Shown piece after piece: positions 15,944-23,957 of a stretch of DNA of 64,000 bases. The position numbers were made by a program, and so were the translations under genes. This DNA is from Planosporangium spinosum (GTDB taxonomy: Bacteria; Actinomycetota; Actinomycetes; Mycobacteriales; Micromonosporaceae), in contig NZ_JBLYUB010000007.1 in assembly GCF_049999945.1 (NCBI RefSeq), forward strand, positions 62,001 through 126,000. The letters are read 5' to 3'. How positions within the stretch are numbered: position 1 is the stretch's first letter; every line of letters begins with the position of its first letter. Under the pieces are notes generated by a model. That model ran no database searches, had not been told where the DNA came from, and was given only the letters and a program-made list of their open reading frames with translations.

Positions 15944-17125
15944 ATGCGGGTACTGATCTGTCCGGACACGTTCGTCGGTGCGCTCTCGGCGCGGGATTCG
16001 GCGGAATTCGGCGCGCTGTCGGCGCGGGACGCGGCCGAGGCGATGGCCGACGGCTGGCATGAGGTGGCCCCCGGCGACGAGGTGACCGTACGGCCGCTGT
16101 CCGACGGCGGTACCGGGTTCCTGGACGCGCTGGACCTGCCCGGGGCGCGGCGGATCCGGGTGACCACGACCGATCCGCTCGGCCGGCCGGTCACCGGCGA
16201 GGTGCTCGTCGACGGCGCGACCGGGTACGTCGAAGCCGCCCAGGCGTGCGGGCTGCACCTGCTCGCGGCGGCCGAGCGCGATCCGAGGATCACCACGTCG
16301 TACGGGCTCGGCCCGCTCGTCACCGCGGCGGTGGAGAACGGCGCGCGGGAGGTCGTCATCGGGCTGGGTGGCCAGGCCGCCGCCGTCGGGGGCGACACCG
16401 ATGGCGTGGCCAGCAACGACGCCGGCGCCGGCATGCTGGCCGCGCTCGACGCGGTCCCGCTCGACCACGCCGGGTACGCCCTGCCGTACGGCGGAGCGGC
16501 GCTCGCGGCCTGCGCCCGCCTCGGTGGTGTACCGCGGCTGCGGGGTGCCCGGCTGGTGGCCGCCACCGACGTCGACAGCCCGCTCGTCGGCCTGCACGGC
16601 ACCAGTTCGGTGTACGGGCCCGGCCGGGGCGCCACCCGTGCGGACGTCCTGGTCCTGGACGCGGCCCTGACCCGGTTCGCCGAGGTGCTGGAGCGCGACC
16701 TGCCCGGCTGCCCGGCCGGCCTGGCCACGGCGCCCGGTGCCGGTGCGGCGGGCGGGCTGGGCGCGGCGGTGCTCGCGCTCGGCGGCCACCGGGTGTCCGG
16801 TACCGGCCTCGTCCGGCGCCTGTCCGGTCTTGACGCCGCGCTGGACGCCGCCGACCTGGTCGTCACCGGGGTCGGTTCGTTCGACCACCGGGCGCTGCGC
16901 GGTACGGTCGTCGCCGCGGTCGCGGAGGCGGCCCGGGACCGGGCGCTGCCCTGCCTGGTCGTCGCCGGCCAGATCAGCGCCGGGCGGCGGGAGGCGGCGC
17001 GGATCGGGGTGACGACCGTGTACTCGGTGGCGGAGCACGTCGGACCGCCCGGTGCGGCGATGGACCGGCCAACCGAGGGGTTGCGGGCGCTGGCGGCCCG
17101 GGCGGCCCGGCAGTGGAGCCGTTGA
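15944..17125 (+). CDS. Glycerate kinase (GckA/GarK family)
   Basis: Phosphorylates glycerate with ATP. 393 residues. The two-domain family pattern is visible: MRVLICPDTF at the N-terminus, PLSDGGTGFLDAL, GLGGQAAAVGGDTDGVA, ATDVDSPLVG (the usual DVxNPL motif), and GAGAAGGLGAAVLALGG. The normal N-terminal helix start is duplicated: GALSARDSAEF is followed at once by GALSARDAAEA. A 33-bp tandem duplication therefore inserts 11 residues next to the substrate-side loop. Activity is likely but could be affected. It is divergent from nadA across about 70 nt. Confidence 0.88.
   Translation: MRVLICPDTFVGALSARDSAEFGALSARDAAEAMADGWHEVAPGDEVTVRPLSDGGTGFLDALDLPGARRIRVTTTDPLGRPVTGEVLVDGATGYVEAAQACGLHLLAAAERDPRITTSYGLGPLVTAAVENGAREVVIGLGGQAAAVGGDTDGVASNDAGAGMLAALDAVPLDHAGYALPYGGAALAACARLGGVPRLRGARLVAATDVDSPLVGLHGTSSVYGPGRGATRADVLVLDAALTRFAEVLERDLPGCPAGLATAPGAGAAGGLGAAVLALGGHRVSGTGLVRRLSGLDAALDAADLVVTGVGSFDHRALRGTVVAAVAEAARDRALPCLVVAGQISAGRREAARIGVTTVYSVAEHVGPPGAAMDRPTEGLRALAARAARQWSR
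15977..16042 (+). repeat. 33-bp in-frame tandem duplication in the glycerate kinase gene
   Basis: Units 15977-16009 and 16010-16042 encode GALSARDSAEF and GALSARDAAEA. The copies have diverged at several bases, so the duplication is not recent. Confidence 0.8.
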
Positions 17126-17157
17126 CCGCGCGCGGTGCGTTCGGCGTGCCCGGCCCG

Positions 17158-17192
17158 GTACCCGCGGTGACGCGCGGCCGTACCCGCGGTGA
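17158..17192. repeat. 13-bp direct repeat after the glycerate kinase stop
   Basis: GTACCCGCGGTGA occurs at 17158-17170 and 17180-17192 (period 22), about 35 nt past the stop codon. Confidence 0.6.
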
Positions 17193-17308
17193 TCTGCGGA
17201 TCGCTCGGGAGAGCGCAGGTCGCCTGCTATGTCACAATGGGAATGCTCTCCGGGCGGTGCGTCGTTGCCCCCGGTGGACCTTACAAACCAGCGCAGGGAG
17301 CACTAATC

Positions 17309-17674
17309 GTGACCGCTTCGCAGACTGAACCAGCTCAGGCCGCCAACCCGGCCGGCGTCGTCCTGACCGACGTCGCCGCGCAGAAGGTGAAGGCGCTGAT
17401 CGAGCAGGAGGGCCGCGACGACCTGAGGCTGCGCGTCGCGGTTCAGCCGGGTGGCTGCTCCGGACTTCGTTACCAGCTGTTCTTCGACGAGCGTTCGCTC
17501 GACGGTGACGCCGTCACCGAATACGACGGCTTCGAGGTCGTGGTCGACCGGATGAGCGTGCCCTACCTCACCGGCGCGACGATCGACTTCGCCGACCGCA
17601 TCGACGCCCAGGGCTTCACCATCGACAACCCGAACGCGCAGGGCTCGTGCGCCTGCGGTGACTCGTTCCACTGA
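17309..17674 (+). CDS. erpA: A-type iron-sulfur cluster insertion protein
   Basis: Delivers Fe-S clusters to apo-proteins. 121 residues with the three conserved cysteines of the HesB/IscA fold: Cys50 in VQPGGCSGLRYQ, and Cys114 and Cys116 in QGSCACGDSF. The first 14 residues are a poorly conserved tail. GGGAG lies about 9 nt before the GTG start. It is a single-gene unit closed by a clear terminator. It probably serves the many Fe-S enzymes of the cell, such as NadA and the Rieske protein encoded nearby. Confidence 0.93.
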   Translation: MTASQTEPAQAANPAGVVLTDVAAQKVKALIEQEGRDDLRLRVAVQPGGCSGLRYQLFFDERSLDGDAVTEYDGFEVVVDRMSVPYLTGATIDFADRIDAQGFTIDNPNAQGSCACGDSFH

Positions 17675-17684
17675 GTCACGTCTT

Positions 17685-17721
17685 CGAAACGGCCGTACCC
17701 CTCGTGGGTGCGGCCGTTTCG
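17685..17721 (+). terminator. Terminator hairpin after erpA
   Basis: Arms 17685-17700 and 17706-17721 pair with one mismatch around a CTCGT loop, 11 nt past the erpA stop. No T-tract follows. Confidence 0.75.
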
Positions 17722-17746
17722 CGTATGAAGCGGGTGTGGCGGGCGG

Positions 17747-17795
17747 GTCCGGCGGGATCCCGGGTCCGGCGGCCGTGTCCGGCGGGATCCCGGGT
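17747..17795. repeat. 19-bp direct repeat upstream of adoK
   Basis: GTCCGGCGGGATCCCGGGT occurs exactly at 17747-17765 and 17777-17795 (period 30) in the erpA-adoK gap. Each copy contains the palindrome CCCGGG/GGATCC region. Confidence 0.65.
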
Positions 17796-17851
17796 GCGGC
17801 CGGTAGGCTCGGCCCGCTGTCCGACCGCTGTTAAGACACCTTGAGGTTCCC

Positions 17852-18838
17852 ATGAAGATAGCTGTGACGGGCTCGATCGCGACGGACCACCTGATGCACT
17901 TCCCGGGCCGGTTCGCCGAGCAGTTGCTGCCCGACCAGCTGCACAAGGTGTCGTTGTCGTTCCTGGTGGACGACCTGGTCGTACGCCGGGGCGGGGTGGC
18001 CGCGAACATCGCCTTCGGCATGGCCCAGCTGGGCCTGCGCCCGACCCTGGTCGGCGCGGTCGGTGCCGACTTCGGCGACTACCGCTCCTGGCTGGAGCGC
18101 CACGGCGTGGACTGCGACTCGGTGTACGTCAGTGAGGTCGCGCACACGGCCCGGTTCGTCTGCACCACCGACGAGGACATGTGTCAGATCGCGTCGTTCT
18201 ACGCGGGTGCGATGGCCGAGGCGCGCAACATCGAGCTGGCCCCGGTCGCCGACCGGCTCGGCGGGATCGACCTGTTCCTGATCGGCGCCGACGACCCGGA
18301 GGCGATGGTCCGCCACACCGAGGAGTGCCGCGAGCGGGGTTACGCGTTCGCCGCCGACCCGTCGCAGCAGCTGGCCCGGATGTCCGGGGACGCCGTACGC
18401 AGCCTGGTCGACGGCGCCGCCTACCTGCTCACCAACGAGTACGAGAAGGAACTGCTGGAGGCCAAGACCGGTCTGTCCGGGGCCGAGATCCTCGACCGGG
18501 TCGGCGTCTGCGTCACCACGCTGGGCAAGGACGGGGTACGCGTGACCGGCCGGGACATGGACCCGGTGCACGTGCCGGTGGCCCGGGAGATCCAGGCGTA
18601 CGACCCGACCGGCGTCGGCGACGGCTTCCGGGCCGGGTTCTTCGCCGGCCTGTCGTGGGGGCTGTCCCTGGAGCGGTCCGCCCAGGTCGGCTCGCTGCTG
18701 GCGACGCTGGTCCTGGAGACGGTCGGCACGCAGGAGTACGTGGTGCGCGGCGCGGAGTTCATCAAGCGGCTCGCGGAGTCATACGGCGACGAGGCGGCCG
18801 AGGAGGTCAGCCCGCAGCTATCCCTACTGCCCCGGTAG
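17852..18838 (+). CDS. adoK: Adenosine kinase, PfkB family
   Basis: Phosphorylates adenosine to AMP in purine salvage. 328 residues. The N-terminal VTGSIATDHLMHFPGRF, VRRGGVAANIAFGMAQLG, and the anion-hole/catalytic DPTGVGDGF (Asp257) are nearly identical in layout to the mycobacterial adenosine kinase, which is of bacterial ribokinase type rather than the eukaryotic type. TTGAGG lies upstream of the ATG. It is a single-gene unit with a 21-nt gap to the thioredoxin gene, which has its own promoter box. Confidence 0.92.
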   Translation: MKIAVTGSIATDHLMHFPGRFAEQLLPDQLHKVSLSFLVDDLVVRRGGVAANIAFGMAQLGLRPTLVGAVGADFGDYRSWLERHGVDCDSVYVSEVAHTARFVCTTDEDMCQIASFYAGAMAEARNIELAPVADRLGGIDLFLIGADDPEAMVRHTEECRERGYAFAADPSQQLARMSGDAVRSLVDGAAYLLTNEYEKELLEAKTGLSGAEILDRVGVCVTTLGKDGVRVTGRDMDPVHVPVAREIQAYDPTGVGDGFRAGFFAGLSWGLSLERSAQVGSLLATLVLETVGTQEYVVRGAEFIKRLAESYGDEAAEEVSPQLSLLPR

Positions 18839-18847
18839 GGGAAGCGG

Positions 18848-18853
18848 TATTCT
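18848..18853 (+). promoter_or_regulatory. -10 box of leaderless type for the thioredoxin-like gene
   Basis: TATTCT is followed by CGCGGC and the GTG at 18860 (6-nt gap). Confidence 0.55.
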
Positions 18854-18859
18854 CGCGGC

Positions 18860-19309
18860 GTGCCCTCCGAACTGACCGGAATCGTTGTCGTCGCCGCCGT
18901 CGTGCTGGCGGCGACCGCGTTCGGACTGGTCCGTCGGGCCCGCGACGGCAAGCTCCGCCCGCCGGACCAGGCGTCGACCTCCGAACGTGAGGTCCTCACC
19001 CGGCTCGGTGTCTCCGACGGCACTCCCGTGACGCTGCTGCAGTTCTCGTCGGCATTCTGTGCCCCGTGCCGGGCCACCCGGGCACTGTGCGCCTCGGTCG
19101 CCGCGGAGGTCGACGGGGTCCGCCACATCGAGGTCGACGCGGAGTCACACCTGGACGAGGTGCGGGCGCTGGGCATCATGCGGACCCCTACCCTCCTGGT
19201 GGTGGACGCCACCGGCCGGGTGGTCCGCCGCGCCGCCGGCCAACCACCCACACGGCCGCACCTGCTGGCAGCGGTCGGCGATGCGATGACAGCCGAAAGT
19301 AGCCGATAA
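18860..19309 (+). CDS. Membrane-anchored thioredoxin-like protein
   Basis: 149 residues. An N-terminal membrane helix (about 7-23) is followed by a thioredoxin fold with the redox motif CAPC (Cys67, Cys70) in place of the usual CGPC, and the cis-proline region IMRTPTLLVVDATG. The anchor has an arginine-rich C-terminal flank (RRARDGK), which suggests a cytosolic-facing thioredoxin domain, though this is uncertain. The TAATG overlap with the next gene shows co-translation with a DUF4395 protein, a pairing I recall from other actinomycetes. Its partner is probably a thiol protein in sulfur or redox metabolism. Confidence 0.83.
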   Translation: MPSELTGIVVVAAVVLAATAFGLVRRARDGKLRPPDQASTSEREVLTRLGVSDGTPVTLLQFSSAFCAPCRATRALCASVAAEVDGVRHIEVDAESHLDEVRALGIMRTPTLLVVDATGRVVRRAAGQPPTRPHLLAAVGDAMTAESSR

Positions 19310-19731
19310 TGCTCGATCCCCGCGGGCCGCGGTTCAGCGCGGTCATCACCTCAGTGGTCCTCGCTGTGTGTCTGGTCACGGGCAGCGGCTGGCTCGCCGT
19401 CGCGCAGGCCATCGTGTTCGCCGCCGGTGCCGCGAGCGTCAGGTACGCGCCGTACGGGTGGATCTATCGGAAGTTCGTGGCGCGCCACCTGAGCCCACCA
19501 CCGCCGGTGCGGGAGCCGTCCGAGCCGGTCCGCTTCGCTCAGGGGGTCGGCTTCGTCTTCACGGCCGCCGCCGCCACCGCCTACCTGGCGGGTTCCCCGG
19601 TCGTCGGCATGATCGCCATCGCGTGCGCCCTCGCGGCGGCGTTCCTCAACGCCGCCTTCGGGCTGTGCCTCGGCTGTGAGTTGTATCTCCTGCTCCGGCG
19701 CATCACGGCGGCCAGGTCGACGCTCCGCTGA
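19309..19731 (+). CDS. DUF4395 family membrane protein
   Basis: 140 residues with about four membrane helices (near 11-30, 32-46, 76-93 and 97-115). The DUF4395 signatures are MLDPRGPRFSAVIT at the start, RYAPYGWIYRKFV in the loop and the cysteine motif AFGLCLGCELYLLL at the C-terminus. The two cysteines could form a redox pair serving the co-translated thioredoxin. Its function is not established. It converges on tusA. Confidence 0.85.
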   Translation: MLDPRGPRFSAVITSVVLAVCLVTGSGWLAVAQAIVFAAGAASVRYAPYGWIYRKFVARHLSPPPPVREPSEPVRFAQGVGFVFTAAAATAYLAGSPVVGMIAIACALAAAFLNAAFGLCLGCELYLLLRRITAARSTLR

Positions 19732-19765
19732 CGCGGGTCTCACCGGTCGGGGTGACGCGGGTCTC
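19729..19765. repeat. 13-bp direct repeat starting on the DUF4395 stop codon
   Basis: TGACGCGGGTCTC occurs at 19729-19741, where its first three bases are the stop codon, and at 19753-19765. Two more TGACGCG copies follow before 19825. Confidence 0.65.
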
Positions 19766-19814
19766 GCGCCCGGCGCACCGGACGTGCGGCCGGGTGACGC
19801 GCCCGACGTACGGC

Positions 19815-20033
19815 TCAGGTGACGCGCCGGACGTCGTAGCCGCCGTCGGCCGCCCCCAGGTACTCCTGGCCGCGCATCCGGCACCACGCGGGGATGTCGA
19901 CCGCGGCGGCCGGATCGTCGGCCAGTACCCGCAGCACCGCGCCGACGGCGACCTCGGGCAGGCGGCGGGCCAGCGCGATCACCGGTAGCGGGCAGCGCTG
20001 CCCCCGGCAGTCGAGAATCTCCGGCCCGGTCAC
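19815..20033 (-). CDS. TusA/SirA-like sulfurtransferase
   Basis: 72 residues. It is a sulfur-carrier protein with the family motif DCRGQRCPLPV; Cys14 of the CPxP motif would carry the persulfide. The GTG start overlaps the stop of the cysteine desulfurase gene (GTGA), so the pair is translationally coupled and the desulfurase is its likely sulfur donor. The acceptor is unknown; thiolation of tRNA or of a molybdenum or sulfur pathway are options. Confidence 0.86.
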   Translation of the reverse strand: MTGPEILDCRGQRCPLPVIALARRLPEVAVGAVLRVLADDPAAAVDIPAWCRMRGQEYLGAADGGYDVRRVT

Positions 20034-21124
20034 AGCCCCGCCACCCCCGCGTGCTCCCGTAGCTCGGCCACCACGCCCGGCAGGACGGTCAGGAACCGCG
20101 CCACCTCGTCGACCGTGGTCTCCCGGTGCAGGGACACCCGTACGTTGCCGTGCGACAGCACCCCCATCGCCTCCAGGACGTGGCTCGGACGCAGCGTCGA
20201 CGAGGTACACGAGGAACCCGACGACACCGCGAAGCCGTGCCGGTCGAGCGCGTGCAGCAGCGCCTCGCCGTCGACGTACAGGCAGGAGAAGGTCACCAGG
20301 TGCGGCAGCCGGTCAGTCGGGTCGCCCACGACCTCGACGTCCGGCACGGTCGAGGCCACCACCGTGCGGATGCGGTCCACCAGCGGCGACAGCCGGGCGG
20401 CCTCGGCGTCGGCGGTGGCCAGGACCGCCCGCAGCGACGCCGCGGCGGCCACCACCGCCGGCAGGTTGGGCGGCGCGACGGTCGGTCGCGGGTCGAGCCA
20501 GCGGGTGCCCTTGCGGACCACCAGCACGCCGACGCCCGGCGGCCCACCCCACTTGTGCGCGCTGGCCGACAGCAGCGACCAACCAGTGGGCAAACTCACC
20601 CGGCCGGCGGACTGGGCGGCGTCCACGTACAGCGGGACGCCGGCCGCCGCGCACAGTTCGGCCGCCCGTGCGACCGGCTGGACCGTACCCACCTCGTGGT
20701 TGGCGCTCATCAGTGCGGCCAACGCCACACCCGGCGCGCCCACCGCGGCCGCGAACGCGTCCAGATCGACCCGGCCGAGCCGGTCCACCGGCACGGTCAC
20801 GCCCGGCGCGGCCTGCAACACCGCCGAGTGCTCCACCGCGGAGCACACGAACGTCGTACCGGCCCGGTGGCGGCCGGCCAGCCCACCGCGTACCGCCAGC
20901 GCCGCCGCCTCGGTGCCGCTGGCGCACAGGTGCAGCTCGTCCTCGCGTACGCCGAGCGACTCGGCCATTGACCCCCGTGCCGCGTCCAGGAGCTGGCGGG
21001 CCCGGCGGGCCTGGCTGTAGAGCTTGCCGGGGTCGAGCCAGCCGTCGTCCAGCGCGGCGAGCAGCGCTTGCCGCGCGACGGGGTGCAGCGGCGCGGCGGC
21101 GGCCGCGTCGAAGTATGTGGGCAC
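20030..21124 (-). CDS. Cysteine desulfurase, IscS/NifS-like (class V aminotransferase)
   Basis: PLP enzyme that removes sulfur from cysteine. 364 residues. Active-site residues are visible: His99 (CSAVEHSAV), Asp168 and Gln171 (YVDAAQSAG), PLP-lysine Lys191 (SASAHKWGGPPG) and the persulfide Cys306 (SSGSSCTSS). The short Cys loop is of the group I type. The GTG start follows TACCCT by 6 nt, suggesting leaderless expression. It is coupled to tusA downstream, so it probably supplies sulfur to that carrier rather than to a full Isc machinery. Confidence 0.91.
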   Translation of the reverse strand: MPTYFDAAAAAPLHPVARQALLAALDDGWLDPGKLYSQARRARQLLDAARGSMAESLGVREDELHLCASGTEAAALAVRGGLAGRHRAGTTFVCSAVEHSAVLQAAPGVTVPVDRLGRVDLDAFAAAVGAPGVALAALMSANHEVGTVQPVARAAELCAAAGVPLYVDAAQSAGRVSLPTGWSLLSASAHKWGGPPGVGVLVVRKGTRWLDPRPTVAPPNLPAVVAAAASLRAVLATADAEAARLSPLVDRIRTVVASTVPDVEVVGDPTDRLPHLVTFSCLYVDGEALLHALDRHGFAVSSGSSCTSSTLRPSHVLEAMGVLSHGNVRVSLHRETTVDEVARFLTVLPGVVAELREHAGVAGL

Positions 21125-21130
21125 CTATTC

Positions 21131-21136
21131 AGGGTA
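21131..21136 (-). promoter_or_regulatory. -10 box of leaderless type for the cysteine desulfurase
   Basis: On the minus strand TACCCT is followed by GAATAG and the GTG at 21124 (6-nt gap). Confidence 0.5.
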
Positions 21137-21284
21137 GGGACACGGTGACCCCCTGCCAGGTGCGCCGGGCGGTGTCGAGTAATCTGCGACCGTCGGTGAT
21201 GCCCTCAAGGTCGGCGGTTGTCAAGATCGCTGAGGCAGGATCGGCGAGCGGGGTCGCGGCCTTGGGCTAAGGAGGCAAGAGCAG

Positions 21285-22211
21285 GTGTTCGCAAGCGGTT
21301 CGGGCGCGAGTTCCGCGCGGGCGCGTAACCGCCGCGGGTCGGTCGGTGCGCGTGTCGTCGGTTTGAGCGTCGCGGCGCTCGGCGCGGTCATGGCGCTCTC
21401 CGGCTGCTCGCTCGGCGATGTCGGCAAGCCGTTCCGGGGCTTCGGTTGGCCCGAGGGCGGAGTTTCGGACCAGTCCCACCGGATGTACGACCTGTGGGTC
21501 GGCTCTGTGCTGGCCGCCCTGGTGGTCGGTTTCCTGGTGTGGGGACTCATCTTCTGGTGCATCGTGCGTTACCGGAAGCGCGGCGAGGAGCTGCCGCTGC
21601 AGACGCGCTACAACCTGCCGATCGAGTTCCTCTACACGATCCTTCCGTTCCTGGTCATCGCGGTGCTGTTCTACTACACGGCGACCACGCAGAGCTACGT
21701 CGACAAGGTGAGCAAGAACCCCGACGTCAAGGTCGAGGTCGTCGCGTTCAAATGGAACTGGCAGTTCCGCTACCTTGACCAGAACGCCAAGGGCGCCGAC
21801 GGGCAGGCGATCTCCACGATCGGCACCAGCGACTACGTTCCGGTCCTGGTCGTGCCGACCAACAAGAGCATCCTGCTCTACGAGAACTCCAAGGACGTCA
21901 TCCACTCGTTCTGGGTGCCGGACCTGCTGTTCAAGCGGGACGTGTTCCCCGGCAACGTGGAGAACAAGTTCCAGGTGACGGTCCAGAAGGAAGGCGCGTA
22001 CGTCGGCCGGTGCGCCGAGCTCTGCGGTGCCTACCACGCGATGATGAACTTCGAGCTGCGTGCGGTGACGCCGGACAAGTACGAGCGCTTCATCGCGGCG
22101 CGTCAGCAGGGCATGAGCACGCCCGAGGCGTTGGAGAGCATCGGCGAGAAGCCGTTCGCGACGACGACCCACCCGTTCCCAGCCGACCAGCAACAGCGCG
22201 CAGCGAGCTGA
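21285..22211 (+). CDS. ctaC: Cytochrome c oxidase subunit II
   Basis: CuA-bearing subunit of the aa3 terminal oxidase, 308 residues. It is a lipoprotein precursor: signal helix with the lipobox LSGC (Cys41). Two membrane helices follow (about 73-95 and 113-133), then the periplasmic cupredoxin domain with HSFWVPDLLF and the CuA ligands Cys243, Cys247, His251 and Met254 in CAELCGAYHAMM. GGAGG lies 9 nt before the GTG start. It forms an operon with ctaF. The catalytic subunit gene ctaD is not in the window. Confidence 0.95.
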   Translation: MFASGSGASSARARNRRGSVGARVVGLSVAALGAVMALSGCSLGDVGKPFRGFGWPEGGVSDQSHRMYDLWVGSVLAALVVGFLVWGLIFWCIVRYRKRGEELPLQTRYNLPIEFLYTILPFLVIAVLFYYTATTQSYVDKVSKNPDVKVEVVAFKWNWQFRYLDQNAKGADGQAISTIGTSDYVPVLVVPTNKSILLYENSKDVIHSFWVPDLLFKRDVFPGNVENKFQVTVQKEGAYVGRCAELCGAYHAMMNFELRAVTPDKYERFIAARQQGMSTPEALESIGEKPFATTTHPFPADQQQRAAS

Positions 22212-22230
22212 CGGCGGACAAGGATCCATC

Positions 22231-22662
22231 ATGAAGAGCGAGTACAAGCTTTTCGCCGTGGTCGGCGTATTCCTCTACGCGGCTGCCGCGGTCTACGGCT
22301 ACTGGACCTGGCTCGACAGCCCGGTCCACCGGATGGAGTGGATCGGCACCGTCGCGCTGGTCCTGTCCGGCCTGCTGTGCACGATGTGCGGTGGCTACTT
22401 CTGGTTCATCTCCCGCCGCATCGACCTGCGGCCGGAGGACCGCGCGGACGCGGACATCTCCGAAGGTGCGGGCGAGGTCGGCTTCTTCGCCCCGGGCAGC
22501 TACTGGCCGCTCGGCCTCGCCTTTGCCGCCACCGTGGCCGGTCTCGGCATGGTGTTCTGGGCGCCGTGGCTGATCGCGGTCGGCATGGTCGCCGTGATCC
22601 TCGCTACCGGCGGCCTGCTCTTCGAGTTCTACACCGGCTCACGGCGCGGCGTGGAACACTGA
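22231..22662 (+). CDS. ctaF: Cytochrome c oxidase subunit IV (actinobacterial CtaF)
   Basis: 143-residue integral subunit of the actinobacterial aa3 oxidase, part of the bcc-aa3 supercomplex. Four membrane helices (about 7-26, 37-60, 92-109 and 112-132) surround the conserved loop FISRRIDLRPEDRADADIS and GEVGFFAPGSYWP. It begins 19 nt after ctaC and ends in a strong terminator, so ctaC-ctaF is a closed two-gene operon. Confidence 0.92.
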   Translation: MKSEYKLFAVVGVFLYAAAAVYGYWTWLDSPVHRMEWIGTVALVLSGLLCTMCGGYFWFISRRIDLRPEDRADADISEGAGEVGFFAPGSYWPLGLAFAATVAGLGMVFWAPWLIAVGMVAVILATGGLLFEFYTGSRRGVEH

Positions 22663-22686
22663 CGCCCCGGCGGATCGCAGAACCTC

Positions 22687-22715
22687 CCACAGCGCCCCCT
22701 CGCGGGGCGCTGTGG
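22687..22715 (+). terminator. Terminator after ctaC-ctaF
   Basis: A perfect 12-nt stem, CCACAGCGCCCC with GGGGCGCTGTGG, has a 5-nt loop and is followed by CGTTTCC. It lies 24 nt past the ctaF stop. Confidence 0.85.
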
Positions 22716-22832
22716 CGTTTCCGGGGTCGGTATGCCAGGGGAGGGCTTGTGGACCGGCCGAGGGGTCGTCGGCGGGGCCATACCGTGTCATGATCGCGCT
22801 CCAGACCATGGCAGGGGACGGAGGGCGCGGCG

Positions 22833-23675
22833 ATGACCACAATCGGCGTGGACATCGGCGGCACCAAGATGCTGCTGCTCGCCCACGACGCGAAGGGGCA
22901 GCCGGTACGCGAACGGCGGGTCGGCACCGGACCGGCCGCGACGCCGGAGTACCTGAGCCGGCAGATCCACGAGTTCGCTCGAACTCTGCCCGGGCCACCT
23001 CAGGCCGTGGGCATCGCTGTCCCCGGGCTGGTCGATCCCGCGGCCGGACGGGTGGAGATCTCCGACGTACTCCCCGAACTGGCCGGATGGCAGCCCGCCG
23101 AGCTGCTCGGTACCGGAATCCCGCACGTGCTCGTCAACGACATCCGTGCCGCGCTGGTACACACCAGCCGCGACCTGCCCGCGGATGCCACGGCCGCCAC
23201 GCTCGTGGCGGGTACCGCGATCGGCATGGGCTGGATGGCCAACGGCAAGGTCGTCCACGGTGTCCGCGGGTGGGCCGGTGAGATCGGCAGCACGCCGGTC
23301 CCGACCCCGCGGGGTGTCCGTCGCCTGGACGAACTCGCCGGCGGTGCGGCCGTCGTCGCCGCGACCGGACTGACCCCCGCTGCCATCCATGCCGCCCTCG
23401 CCGCCACCGACCCCGCTGTCACGGCCGCCGTCCGTGCCGCCGGTGCGAGCTTCGGTCTGGCGATCGCTACCGTGGTCAACCTGCTCAACCCGCTGGCGAT
23501 CACGCTTGCCGGCGGCACCCTGACCTACCCCGGCTATCTCGACAGCGCGCTGCGGACCGCGGAGCAGACCGCCCTACCGCAGCTGTGGCAGTCCTGCACC
23601 ATCAGGCGCGCGGACGACGCTCCCCGCATCGTGGCTCTCGGCGCCATCCACCTGGCCGGTCAAGCGATCACGTGA
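22833..23675 (+). CDS. ROK family sugar kinase-like protein
   Basis: 280 residues with the ASKHA-fold phosphate motif TTIGVDIGGTKM at the N-terminus, GIAVPGLVDPAAGRV, and the second domain WAGEIGSTPVP. There is no N-terminal HTH, so it is a kinase rather than a ROK repressor. The zinc-binding CxCGxxGC motif of typical ROK glucokinases is absent and the ELGH histidine region is altered to WAGEIGS, so the substrate is uncertain. An RBS-like GGACGGAGGG precedes the ATG. It is a single gene. Confidence 0.8.
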   Translation: MTTIGVDIGGTKMLLLAHDAKGQPVRERRVGTGPAATPEYLSRQIHEFARTLPGPPQAVGIAVPGLVDPAAGRVEISDVLPELAGWQPAELLGTGIPHVLVNDIRAALVHTSRDLPADATAATLVAGTAIGMGWMANGKVVHGVRGWAGEIGSTPVPTPRGVRRLDELAGGAAVVAATGLTPAAIHAALAATDPAVTAAVRAAGASFGLAIATVVNLLNPLAITLAGGTLTYPGYLDSALRTAEQTALPQLWQSCTIRRADDAPRIVALGAIHLAGQAIT

Positions 23676-23785
23676 GACCGGCTGGGTCTTGTCCTGCCAG
23701 GCGTCGAAGCCGGAGACAGGCACCGGGCCGGCGTGGTGGGCCGAGGTACGCCTGGTTGACCGAATGGACGGGGTGCGCCACCGGG

Positions 23786-23837
23786 TGAGTCGGTGCGGGC
23801 GGTGTGCGGCGCCCTGAGTCGGTGCGGGCGGTGTGCG
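23786..23837. repeat. 23-bp direct repeat downstream of the ROK gene
   Basis: The 23-nt sequence starting TGAGTCGGTGCGGGCGG occurs at 23786-23808 and 23815-23837 (period 29), non-coding. Confidence 0.65.
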
Positions 23838-23858
23838 ACGACGTGGCTCCACGGCTCC

Positions 23859-23906
23859 GATCTTGGAGAGTTTGGTACCAATATTGGTGCCAAACTCTCC
23901 AAGATC
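23859..23906. repeat. 48-bp near-perfect loopless palindrome
   Basis: The two 24-nt halves are reverse complements with a single mismatch and no spacer. The ends are GATCTTGGAGAGTTTGG and its complement; the centre is ACCAATATTGGT, distinctly less GC-rich than the surroundings. It lies between the convergent ROK and zinc-ribbon genes. It may be a bidirectional terminator, a protein-binding dyad or a palindromic mobile repeat. Confidence 0.85.
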
Positions 23907-23957
23907 TACGGAGGCAGGACAGGCCGCCGGTGATGTGGGGTCGGGGGAGCGGGGGTC

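Noticed and set aside
22833..23675. ROK-type repressor
   Set aside because: No N-terminal helix-turn-helix; the protein starts directly with the phosphate-binding motif.
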